From Methylomonas sp. (lineage in GTDB: Bacteria > Pseudomonadota > Gammaproteobacteria > Methylococcales > Methylomonadaceae), in contig PERU01000039.1 in assembly GCA_002928965.1 (NCBI GenBank), forward strand, positions 1 through 32,346: a stretch of DNA of 32,346 nucleotides. Reading direction: 5' to 3'. Shown here one piece after another: positions 26,290-32,346 of this stretch (position 1 is its first letter; the number at the start of each line of letters is the position of its first letter). The position numbers were made by a program, and so were the translations under genes. Below the pieces are notes generated by a model that saw only the letters and a program-made list of their open reading frames with translations, searched no databases and had not been told where the DNA came from.

Positions 26290-27270
26290 TCAATGCAGCC
26301 GTATCGGGTTTTGACCGGGTTCTGAACCTAAGAGGATTAATAATTCATTGGCCAAGGGCTCAGGATTCGAAAGCGTGATCAACACCAGACGGCTACGCCT
26401 ATCCTGATTCGGGCGTTCCGGCAATGACACGGGCGGATACAAATGACCGGCGACCGCATGTACCGCAAAGGGAGCCGTGGACTCGGAAAAATAAACCACC
26501 CCTTTGATACGAATCACGTCATCGGTATGGTTTTCCAACAAGGTTTGCAAAGTAGCTTGCAACTGCGGCCAACGTGGCGTGTGTTCCAGATAAAGCGACA
26601 CACTGCGAAAGCCATGTTCAGGCAAGGCTTGGCCGGAAGGAACTCGCCGGAAAGGCGGTGGTGTCTTGCTTTGCAAACTGCAGGAATCAAACAAATCACG
26701 CGTAGCCATCAGCCTTGGTGTAGCCGGTGCCTGACGCTTAAAGTAGTCGATCAGTTCCGCGTGTTGTGCGGCGTCGACCAAATCGGCGTGAGTCAATAGC
26801 AATAGGTCGGCCCAAGCCATTTGCGCACGGGCTTCGGCGTGGCGTTCCAGTTGGGCAATGGCGGACGGTATCGCCAGGGTGGTGATGATTTGTTGCAACC
26901 GATAGCGTTTGGACAACCAGGGTTCGCGCAGTAGTGTGTCTAAAATGGGTTCCGGACTGGCAACGCCGCTGGTTTCGATAATGATGCGTTCGAACGGTTT
27001 GGTTTCTGTCTTATTCCAGGCCATCCACAAGTTCTTCAAAGTCGGTGCCAACACGCCTTTGATCTGACAACACAAGCAGCCGCCCGATAATACGGTCATC
27101 GGGATATCCTGATTCAGCAGCAAATCCTGATCAATGGGTGTGGCCCCGAACTCGTTGATCACCACTGCCGTTTTCACCCCGTCCGCCAACAAACGGTTTA
27201 ACAGGGTGGTTTTGCCACTACCTAGAAAGCCGGTGATCACGATAACGGGGATTTTGGTGAATTCCATCAT
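26290..27270 (-). CDS. COG0523 (CobW/YjiA-like) GTPase, putative metal chaperone
   Basis: This 326-aa protein has Walker A GFLGSGKTT (14-22) and the COG0523 metal site GGCLCC (Cys65, Cys67, Cys68), followed by the C-terminal domain typical of the family (residues about 230-315). These GTPases deliver or insert metals, often Zn. One oddity: the usual guanine-recognition NKxD/TKxD reads THAD (LLLLTHADLVDA), lacking the Lys, so nucleotide preference may be altered. It converges on acr3 across 123 bp with no clear terminator. A link to arsenic is by position only. The ATGs at 27270 and 27267 are both possible starts; no strong RBS. Confidence 0.85.
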   Translation of the reverse strand: MMEFTKIPVIVITGFLGSGKTTLLNRLLADGVKTAVVINEFGATPIDQDLLLNQDIPMTVLSGGCLCCQIKGVLAPTLKNLWMAWNKTETKPFERIIIETSGVASPEPILDTLLREPWLSKRYRLQQIITTLAIPSAIAQLERHAEARAQMAWADLLLLTHADLVDAAQHAELIDYFKRQAPATPRLMATRDLFDSCSLQSKTPPPFRRVPSGQALPEHGFRSVSLYLEHTPRWPQLQATLQTLLENHTDDVIRIKGVVYFSESTAPFAVHAVAGHLYPPVSLPERPNQDRRSRLVLITLSNPEPLANELLILLGSEPGQNPIRLH

Positions 27271-27319
27271 AAGTTGCTGCAGAAAAGGTTCATGAACGCG
27301 GTTTAGCAGTTCTCTATAA

Positions 27320-28297
27320 CGTCGGGCTAAGCTCGCAGGGTTAAATGTATCAGAAATCGAGGCTAGGATAAACGCTCTTGGCGCTTCTCCTTGGTCAAAG
27401 CATCTTGAATCAGTAAAGCCAAAGGTGGCCGCCTGCGGTCATCAGATTGGCTTTAAACACTATTACACCGTTGGTAAGGTTCGGCTTACCTCTGCAAATT
27501 TCTGTAAAAATCACCTTCTCTGCCCATTGTGCGCCATTAGGCGTGGTTCTAAGACCCTTGAAGCGTACTTGAAGCGCTACGAGGTCATACATTCCGAGAA
27601 TCCCGGCCTTCGGTTCTCAATGCTCAATTTGACGGTTAAAAACGGCCCTGATTTGGCCGAACGTTTCCAGCATCTAAAAAAATCGTTAAGCCTTATGCTT
27701 GAATGGAGGCGTAAAACCCTATCCGGCAAAGCCGGTTATCATTCTGAGTTTTCCAAAATTGCCGCTCTTGTTGGTTCTATCGAGATTACCAAAGATGGCG
27801 CCCTTGATGGCTCCGCCTCTGGGTGGCACCCTCACGCCCATATTATCGTTTTGCACTCTGAACGCTTTGACTTCAAGGATCTTCAAGCCGAATGGCTCAA
27901 GATTACCGGCGATAGTCACGTTTTGAAGGTTCTGGACGCTCAACACCCAGATGACCCGGCGCAAGATTTTCTTGAGGTTTTCAAGTACGCCTTGAAATTC
28001 TCCGAGCTTTCACCCTCTGATAATCTCGAAGCTTACGAGGTCATGAGGGGTAAACACCTGCTTTTTCAAGCTGGGCTTTTTCGTGGTGTTGATGTTCCGG
28101 AAGACCTTACAGACACCCCACTTGACCAGCTCCCCTATATCGAGTTGTTTTATAAATACATAGACGGCTCAGGCTACAACCTGACAGAAACCCGCGATTC
28201 CGAAGAGTTGGAGGCGGCCCCCGAATACCTTAGCTGTAGCGGCTTGCAATCGAAAACCTACAAACCAGCAATCAGCGCAATTTTCGACCGGAATTAA
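27320..28297 (+). pseudogene. rep: Rolling-circle replication initiator (Rep_1-type), probably 5'-truncated
   Basis: The frame is open from 27320. The only start-like codon before the conserved part is GTG 27425, giving 290 aa, but protein-like sequence (SEIEARINALGASPWSKHLE) precedes it without any ATG, GTG, TTG or CTG, suggesting a lost 5' end. From the GTG: a Cys cluster (Cys27, Cys33, Cys36 in FCKNHLLCPLC), motif 1 FSMLNLTVKN (64-73), HUH motif 2 WHPHAHII with His135, His137 and His139, and motif 3 EVFKYALK with nicking Tyr188 and Lys191. It would nick a plasmid origin to start rolling-circle replication. No origin or mobilisation gene is nearby. Its last codons overlap the first transposon-end repeat (28287-28307), so the 3' end may also be altered. 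Confidence 0.7.
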
Positions 28298-28401
28298 TTG
28301 CAACTGACGGTCTCTCAAACCGAGATTATCTGCAACTGAACCTGCAATCATTCGTACCAACCTGCAATCATCCAACGCAAACCGACATTATTTGCAACTG
28401 A
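28287..28401. repeat. Probable transposon end with three 21-bp direct repeats
   Basis: Three related 21-mers start at 28287, 28319 and 28381, all ending in TGCAACTGA: ACCGGAATTAATTGCAACTGA, ACCGAGATTATCTGCAACTGA and ACCGACATTATTTGCAACTGA without their last base. Steps of 32 and 62 bp are close to 3 and 6 helical turns. Between the second and third, AACCTGCAATCAT occurs twice, 20 bp apart (28339 and 28359). Such arrays are typical transposase-binding ends of Tn7/Tn402/Tn552/Mu-like elements. The matching other end was not found. Confidence 0.7.
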
Positions 28402-28414
28402 AACCATAGCGGAT

Positions 28415-29386
28415 TCAGATCGGTAATCCAGCCAGGCGCATACGATCCCGTAGCTCGCTGGCACGGATTGGATCAAGCTGGTTGGCGAACAGCGCTCTGA
28501 TTTCTGCCGGTTTTGCATCGAAGTTCTGCACCAATTCCCGCAGACCATAGCCTTGCCGGGTGATGGTGGCCTCCATATCGTCCAAATGCTTGGATAGAAC
28601 CGTTTCGACCAATTCAGCATCTACCGGTAATTCGCCTGATTGATAACCGGCTTCAAACGCCTGAGTGAGATGCCATTCGATCTGTAAAGCTGTCCGTAAT
28701 CGGCTGGCTAAGAGATCGATGGCATCGGCGGTCATCAATGCCTCTATGCCTTCCTGGCGTCCGGTACAGGTAGTGAGCAACCATCGAATGTATTCACGCT
28801 GGCTGCCAGTGATACCATCCAGTGAGAACATATCGGTACGTAAGCCGATTTCTTCCAATTTGGGGCGGCGCAAATCATTACGCAGCTTGGGCCAACCGGC
28901 AAGGACTACTGACAAACATCCGCCATCGCTTTCAATCACTTCCATAAGCCGTTTGATGCCGGTTAGGGCCTCATCTTTTAGGGCATGGGCATCGTCGATA
29001 AATAAAGCCACCGGGCGTTTGCCCTTTTTGACCAACTCCTGTAATTCCCGTTCGCGGTCCTCTGATCGGGAAGGTACCCTGACTTTCTTTCCGGTGGAAA
29101 GATCGTAGAACAGCGCCGCCATCAGTGTGTTCAGTTTAACGTTGTGCTTTTCCACCGCTTGCGAGCGGGAGACGGTGACTTTATTTTCATCTTTCAATTG
29201 TTGCTGCAATCGGCGTAATGTGACGGTTTTGCCGCTACCGATGACGCCGTAGAGAACGATAATCCGGCCTTCATGGATAGCGCTGCGAATATTCTTGAAC
29301 AATTGGCTGTGATGTTCGGTTTCGTAATAACCGGCTCGATTCAGTGGCTTGGTCAGCCCAAAATAGTCCATCACTTCAACCCGCAT
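28415..29386 (-). CDS. TniB/ExeA-like AAA+ ATPase of the transposon
   Basis: This 323-aa protein starts at ATG 29386, chosen because AAGGGGG lies five bases upstream; nine more codons from 29413 are possible. Walker A GVIGSGKT lies at 47-54 and Walker B VALFIDDAHAL at about 126-136 with Asp131-Asp132, followed by sensor-like LAGWPKLRNDL. In MuB/TniB/TnsC-type systems this ATPase selects target DNA and activates the transposase. A C-terminal helical region (about 240-323) may contact the transposase. The start overlaps the transposase stop (29371), so the genes are coupled. Confidence 0.88.
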   Translation of the reverse strand: MRVEVMDYFGLTKPLNRAGYYETEHHSQLFKNIRSAIHEGRIIVLYGVIGSGKTVTLRRLQQQLKDENKVTVSRSQAVEKHNVKLNTLMAALFYDLSTGKKVRVPSRSEDRERELQELVKKGKRPVALFIDDAHALKDEALTGIKRLMEVIESDGGCLSVVLAGWPKLRNDLRRPKLEEIGLRTDMFSLDGITGSQREYIRWLLTTCTGRQEGIEALMTADAIDLLASRLRTALQIEWHLTQAFEAGYQSGELPVDAELVETVLSKHLDDMEATITRQGYGLRELVQNFDAKPAEIRALFANQLDPIRASELRDRMRLAGLPI

Positions 29387-30912
29387 GTTGACCCCCCTTG
29401 GGTTTCTTGGCATCTAAAATATTCTCGAATGCGTGCCAGCACAACGCTGCGTTCGAGAGTTTCGGCAAGTACGCTGTCGATAAAAGCACGATCATTGGGC
29501 GTGAGCTTGGCTAACGGCTTCGCAATGTCATCGGCGATAGCCAGCCCGAGTTGATCGGCCAGTTGCCGGATGCGATCAGCCTTTTCGTCTATCGCCGTTT
29601 TCTTGAACGCCCGATACCGATTAAGGGGAATGGGGCCTGAAATAGGAGCATATGGCCCGGAGCGTTCGCCATCGTATTCGACATAGAGTTCGGTGTCGAA
29701 TAACCCCCATAGCAGCAATACGGTTTCGCCGGCCAGTTCCGGTGCGACCTCATAGGCGGTGCCATCCACTGAAACTCGTGCATCGGGTCCGACCTTGTGC
29801 CGCTTTGGCTCCCGAGCAAACCGGCAGAACTGTTCCCAGGAACACATTTCGCGAAAACCCTTTGCCGGCAAGTTGGTGAGCCAATCTTCCAGCCGTGTGT
29901 GAGGTTCGCTCCGGTGCGGCTTCCGGTTGTAGTCCAACAAATAATTTTGCAACCACAAGTTGGCTTCGGCCTCATTCTGCGGCTGATGGAAATGATACAG
30001 GGTTTCATGTACCTCTTTCACGGTACGAAACGGCCGTTCTACTTTGCCGGTAGCGCGAGCAGTCACCCGCCGACCATCTTTCCCGGCTGGCATGTGTGTC
30101 TGCCAAATAATACCCAAGGCATCCATCACATTCTGGAATACCCGGCTCTTGGATACCGGGCCACAATCCATGTAGATCATGTCCGGAATGCCTTGAAACG
30201 GAAAATCCGGCATGTAGGGTTTGGGCGCCATGGCATTGAACAAAAACCGCAAGGCCGATTCAGCATCTTCACCGTAGACACAGCGATATTCCTCATACCC
30301 TGTGCCACTGCGGTCATCGACGATGCTGTATAGCATCAGGGTTGGCGCACCTCGGGTGGGTTCTATCCACAATGGCGCTTTAACATGTTTAAGCTCGGAA
30401 GGCGACATATCGAATTGCCAGCAAGCGTTGCTCAATTCGGCCTGGAAGCGCACCGCCGGCGGTTGTCTGGTCAATCGCGGTTGATCGAGTTTCCAGTAGC
30501 TCAGGTAATAATTTACTGTACTGGCACTTAATAAACCTTTGGGAACACGGATCAATCCTTGTGGGGTTTCCAGGCCATATTTTTCCATTAGTTCGATGGC
30601 CCGGCGAGTGGAAACATGGCGACCTTTCTTGTTAGTCGTCCGCAGTTTCAATGCCGCGATCAGCTCGCAGTAGTGCTCCAGTTCTGCTTTCGGCAGCACA
30701 CGCGGTTTGCCACGGTCGCCGCGCTGGGCGGCCTTGGGTTTGTGTAAATCCCGGAGTGCGCGATAAACCGTGTCGGTGGAAACGGCGTAGAGTTCGGCGA
30801 TGGATTTGACCTGGGTAGCTCGTTCCGGACTTTTTGGGGGCAATCGATCCAGCCGTTGGCGTAAGGCCAACAGCGAGTCAGTTGGAATGGGGCTATGCCG
30901 CGTCGCGGGCAT
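29371..30912 (-). CDS. Mu/TniA-like DDE transposase
   Basis: This 513-aa transposase is read from ATG 30912, inside the recombinase 3' end; the longer opening from 31077 lies entirely over the recombinase in another frame and is rejected. An N-terminal helix-turn-helix (SIAELYAVSTDTVYRALRDL) is followed by a second DNA-binding domain with GRHVSTRRAIELMEKYGLE, then the RNase H-fold core: Asp168 (WQFDMSPSE), Asp249 (IYMDCGPVS), Glu292 (TGKVERPFRTVKE), and a Mu-type C-terminal beta-barrel (about 375-445). It cuts and joins transposon ends, probably by replicative transposition resolved by the adjacent recombinase. No frameshift or stop is seen, so it may be active. Confidence 0.92.
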   Translation of the reverse strand: MPATRHSPIPTDSLLALRQRLDRLPPKSPERATQVKSIAELYAVSTDTVYRALRDLHKPKAAQRGDRGKPRVLPKAELEHYCELIAALKLRTTNKKGRHVSTRRAIELMEKYGLETPQGLIRVPKGLLSASTVNYYLSYWKLDQPRLTRQPPAVRFQAELSNACWQFDMSPSELKHVKAPLWIEPTRGAPTLMLYSIVDDRSGTGYEEYRCVYGEDAESALRFLFNAMAPKPYMPDFPFQGIPDMIYMDCGPVSKSRVFQNVMDALGIIWQTHMPAGKDGRRVTARATGKVERPFRTVKEVHETLYHFHQPQNEAEANLWLQNYLLDYNRKPHRSEPHTRLEDWLTNLPAKGFREMCSWEQFCRFAREPKRHKVGPDARVSVDGTAYEVAPELAGETVLLLWGLFDTELYVEYDGERSGPYAPISGPIPLNRYRAFKKTAIDEKADRIRQLADQLGLAIADDIAKPLAKLTPNDRAFIDSVLAETLERSVVLARIREYFRCQETQGGSTCGLK

Positions 30913-31468
30913 TGACACCCTGCTCCGCGAGATAGTTATACAGAGTGCTTTTGGAAATCCCCATGATTTGGCAGATTTCCACGATGCTGTGTTGGCGTTC
31001 CTTATAAAGGCGTAACGCAAGCTCGCGTTTTTTCGGATCAAGTAGCTTTGGCCGACCGCCTTGCCGTCCTCGCGCACGCGCTGCCGACAATCCTGCCTGG
31101 GTGCGTTCGCGAATGAGGTTGCGTTCGAACTCTGCTAAAGCGCCGAATAGATGAAACACCAACCGGCCACCACTGGTGGTGGTATCAATATTCTCTTGCA
31201 GGCTTCGGAGTCCGATACCTTGCTGTTCCAGTTTTTCAACCAGGTGGATCAGATGTTTCAAGGAGCGGCCCAGTCGATCCAGTCGCCAAACCACCAACGT
31301 GTCACCTGAGCGGGCTATTTCCAGAACACCGGCCAGACCAAGTCGATCAGTGCTCGCGCCGCTTTGTTGATCGGTGTAAATCTTTTCGCAACCCTCCTTT
31401 TCAAGCGCATCCCGTTGCAAGTCCAGATTCTGATCATCAGTGGATACCCTGGCATAACCAATCAACAT
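30893..31468 (-). CDS. Serine recombinase (resolvase/invertase family)
   Basis: This 191-aa site-specific recombinase starts at ATG 31468 giving the canonical MLIGYARVST with nucleophile Ser9; AAAGGA lies about ten bases upstream. The catalytic core continues with VVWRLDRLGRSLKHLI and FGALAEFERNLIRERTQAGL, the long E helix, GRQGGRPKLLD, and a C-terminal helix-turn-helix (SIVEICQIMGISKSTLYNYL). It probably resolves cointegrates at a res site, expected in the 222-bp divergent spacer 31469-31690. Its 3' end overlaps the transposase start by 20 bp. Confidence 0.93.
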   Translation of the reverse strand: MLIGYARVSTDDQNLDLQRDALEKEGCEKIYTDQQSGASTDRLGLAGVLEIARSGDTLVVWRLDRLGRSLKHLIHLVEKLEQQGIGLRSLQENIDTTTSGGRLVFHLFGALAEFERNLIRERTQAGLSAARARGRQGGRPKLLDPKKRELALRLYKERQHSIVEICQIMGISKSTLYNYLAEQGVNARDAA

Positions 31469-31602
31469 TTTTTGTTTGTCCTTTAGTCCAATAAGTCTCA
31501 AGGGCAGAGTATATCTGGAATTTGTTTTGTGGAATAGATTTATGGACTCTGGAAGCCTTATAAAACGGCGTCAGAAATTGAAAGGTTAACAAGTACAGAA
31601 AA

Positions 31603-31619
31603 CGTCCGTTTTTTGGACG
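31603..31619. repeat. Inverted repeat in the recombinase/antitoxin spacer
   Basis: CGTCC and GGACG flank a GTTTTTT loop between the divergent recombinase and ParD-like genes. It could be part of a res site or an operator; the stem is short, so the call is weak. Confidence 0.35.
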
Positions 31620-31636
31620 CTGTATTTTATTTTATG

Positions 31637-31669
31637 TGGTGCAAAATTGGTGCTATATTGGTGTATAAC
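31637..31669 (+). promoter_or_regulatory. Three 11-bp-spaced direct repeats upstream of parD, probable operator/promoter
   Basis: TGGTGC (31637), TGGTGC (31648) and TGGTGT (31659) recur every 11 bp, about one helical turn, so they present on one DNA face. TATAAC (31664-31669) just after could be the -10 box. A ribbon-helix-helix antitoxin binding repeats next to its own promoter is the usual autoregulation of such modules. Confidence 0.55.
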
Positions 31670-31690
31670 ATATTTTTGAAAGGTCAGACA

Positions 31691-31942
31691 ATGGTAAGAC
31701 AAAGCATATCCGTATCGGAACCCAACGACGAATGGTTGAAGGCTCAAGTCGCCAGTGCAGAGTACAGCAGTAAAAGCGAAGCGATTAACGACTTAATTAG
31801 ACAAGCGCGGCGGCGGCAGCTTGAAATAGAGCACATTCGCTCTGAACTGATTAAAGCGGAACAGAGTGGTTTTATCGACGAGCAGCCGGAAGATTTATTG
31901 GCTAACTTCAAGGAAGAAGCACGGCAAGATGGGCTCTTATAA
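31691..31942 (+). CDS. parD: ParD-like ribbon-helix-helix antitoxin
   Basis: This 83-aa protein starts at ATG 31691 with AAAGG eight bases upstream; the longer frame from 31613 runs through the operator repeats and is rejected. Its N-terminal ribbon-helix-helix (MVRQSISVSEPNDEWLKAQV, then SSKSEAINDLIRQARRR) should bind DNA as a dimer, and the acidic C-terminal tail (about 60-83) should wrap and neutralise the toxin. It overlaps the toxin gene by 14 bp. It is divergent from the transposon recombinase. Confidence 0.9.
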   Translation: MVRQSISVSEPNDEWLKAQVASAEYSSKSEAINDLIRQARRRQLEIEHIRSELIKAEQSGFIDEQPEDLLANFKEEARQDGLL

Positions 31943-32216
31943 ACTTTCGAAAAAAGCCCGCACCGATTTGAAGAGAATCTGGTTATACGGCGTTAAAACG
32001 CACGGAAATCAGAGAGCCGATCAATATCATCAAGGGATGCTTGATCGTTTTGCACTAATTGCAGAACAGCCTTATTTATATCAGGCCGTTGACTATATCC
32101 GTGCAGGGTATAGGCGAAGTGTGTATGGCACCGACAGCATTTATTACCAGATCAATGGCGGTATAGTCGAAATCATGACTATCTTAGGCCATCAGGATAC
32201 TGAAGACTGGCTATAA
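31929..32216 (+). CDS. parE: ParE-like toxin of the RelE superfamily
   Basis: This 95-aa protein starts at ATG 31929 inside the antitoxin 3' end; that start gives the standard MGSYKLSKKARTDLKRIWLY opening. Further ParE-family features are RADQYHQGMLDRFALIAEQP, AGYRRSVYGTDSIYYQ and the C-terminal IMTILGHQD. ParE toxins usually poison DNA gyrase; RelE relatives cleave mRNA at the ribosome, and the sequence favours ParE. With parD it forms a type II module that would stabilise the neighbouring mobile DNA. Confidence 0.9.
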   Translation: MGSYKLSKKARTDLKRIWLYGVKTHGNQRADQYHQGMLDRFALIAEQPYLYQAVDYIRAGYRRSVYGTDSIYYQINGGIVEIMTILGHQDTEDWL

Positions 32217-32254
32217 CAAGCAGTCGTGTTACCAGCCGCCATTTTAATCTGTGG

Positions 32255-32295
32255 AAAGTCCGGTGCTATGCCTTTACGGACACTGGACTTTTCTG
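32255..32295 (+). terminator. Possible terminator hairpin after parE
   Basis: AAAGTCCGGTG (32255-32265) pairs with CACTGGACTTT (32281-32291) at 10 of 11 positions around a 15-nt loop, and the right arm ends in TTTTC. It lies about 40 bp past the toxin stop. The short T run and long loop make it a weak candidate. Confidence 0.4.
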
Positions 32296-32346
32296 AAAGC
32301 CGACGTTCCGAAATGACTGTTTTCATGCTCCGCGAATCACTGCTGA

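Larger units (their letters stand above)
28287..31690 (-). mobile_element. Tn552/Tn402-type transposition module (serine recombinase, DDE transposase, AAA+ ATPase)
   Basis: The three minus-strand genes are ordered recombinase, transposase, ATPase with 20- and 16-bp overlaps, and direct repeats flank the ATPase side. The combination matches Tn552 (transposase, ATP-binding protein, resolvase) and Tn402/Tn5053 without tniQ. The outer limit on the recombinase side is unknown: I saw no copy of the 21-mer and no clear target duplication, so the upper bound given here is only the divergent toxin-antitoxin gene. The ParDE pair may be cargo. Confidence 0.7.

Noticed and set aside
27403-27410. TCTTGAAT as a rolling-circle nick site
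   Set aside because: It resembles the TCTTGATA type only partly, lacks a flanking hairpin and lies in the rep reading frame.
30913-31077. N-terminal extension of the transposase
   Set aside because: Entirely over the recombinase in another frame; ATG 30912 begins sequence typical of the family.
28305-31573. TGACG / CGTCA pair as transposon termini
   Set aside because: Match is only five bases, no target duplication flanks it, and the 21-bp repeats extend outside the proposed right end.

Overview
The window looks like chromosome from a gammaproteobacterium with moderate GC. The che, ars and efflux gene types, a c-heme chemoreceptor and small dispersed palindromic repeats would suit a Methylococcales-type methanotroph, but no marker here proves that; the assignment is inference.

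Layout: (1) 507-5016 is a complete tripartite efflux operon: MacA-like adaptor, MacB-like ABC transporter and a NodT-type outer-membrane lipoprotein, joined by ATGA start/stop overlaps. (2) 5036-7365, minus strand: a membrane chemoreceptor with a DUF3365-like sensor carrying a c-type heme motif (CxxCH), then a secreted thioredoxin-fold protein with a CPSC site. (3) An 850-bp gene-free gap leads into a large chemosensory operon at 8215-20322 (+): cytoplasmic receptor with two MCP signalling tips, a three-domain CheW, CheB, a HEAT-repeat protein, CheR, CheY, a CheA with an unusual middle, a tiny STAS-like protein, a second CheY, a short membrane MCP-like protein and a ParA-type ATPase. (4) 20744-26166 (+) is an arsenic operon: arsR, arsC, arsD, arsA, a second arsC, arsI-like and acr3. 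A convergent COG0523 GTPase follows. (5) 27320-28297 holds a rolling-circle Rep gene with no good start. (6) 28287-31468 holds a Tn552/Tn402-type transposition module (AAA+ ATPase, DDE transposase and serine recombinase, minus strand), and 31691-32216 a ParDE-type toxin-antitoxin pair.

How the parts may work together: the che operon has the parts expected of a cytoplasmic array. A receptor without membrane segments but with two kinase-binding tips (compare DosM of Vibrio cholerae) could bridge two CheA/CheW layers, the triple CheW could act as an extended baseplate linker, and ParA could position or segregate the array (compare PpfA of Rhodobacter sphaeroides and ParC of Vibrio). No CheZ, CheC or CheD gene is present, but the 448-aa MCP-like protein ends in a helix with a CheZ-like QD-x3-Q signature. 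That makes it a candidate built-in CheY-P phosphatase and is the most testable new idea here.

The ars operon encodes arsenate reduction, As(III) delivery by ArsD to ArsA, export by Acr3, and probably cleavage of trivalent organoarsenicals by ArsI. Two of its spacers carry compact cloverleaf-like palindromic repeats. The right-hand 5 kb is mobile or accessory DNA, and direct repeats of a probable transposon end run into the 3' end of the rep gene.
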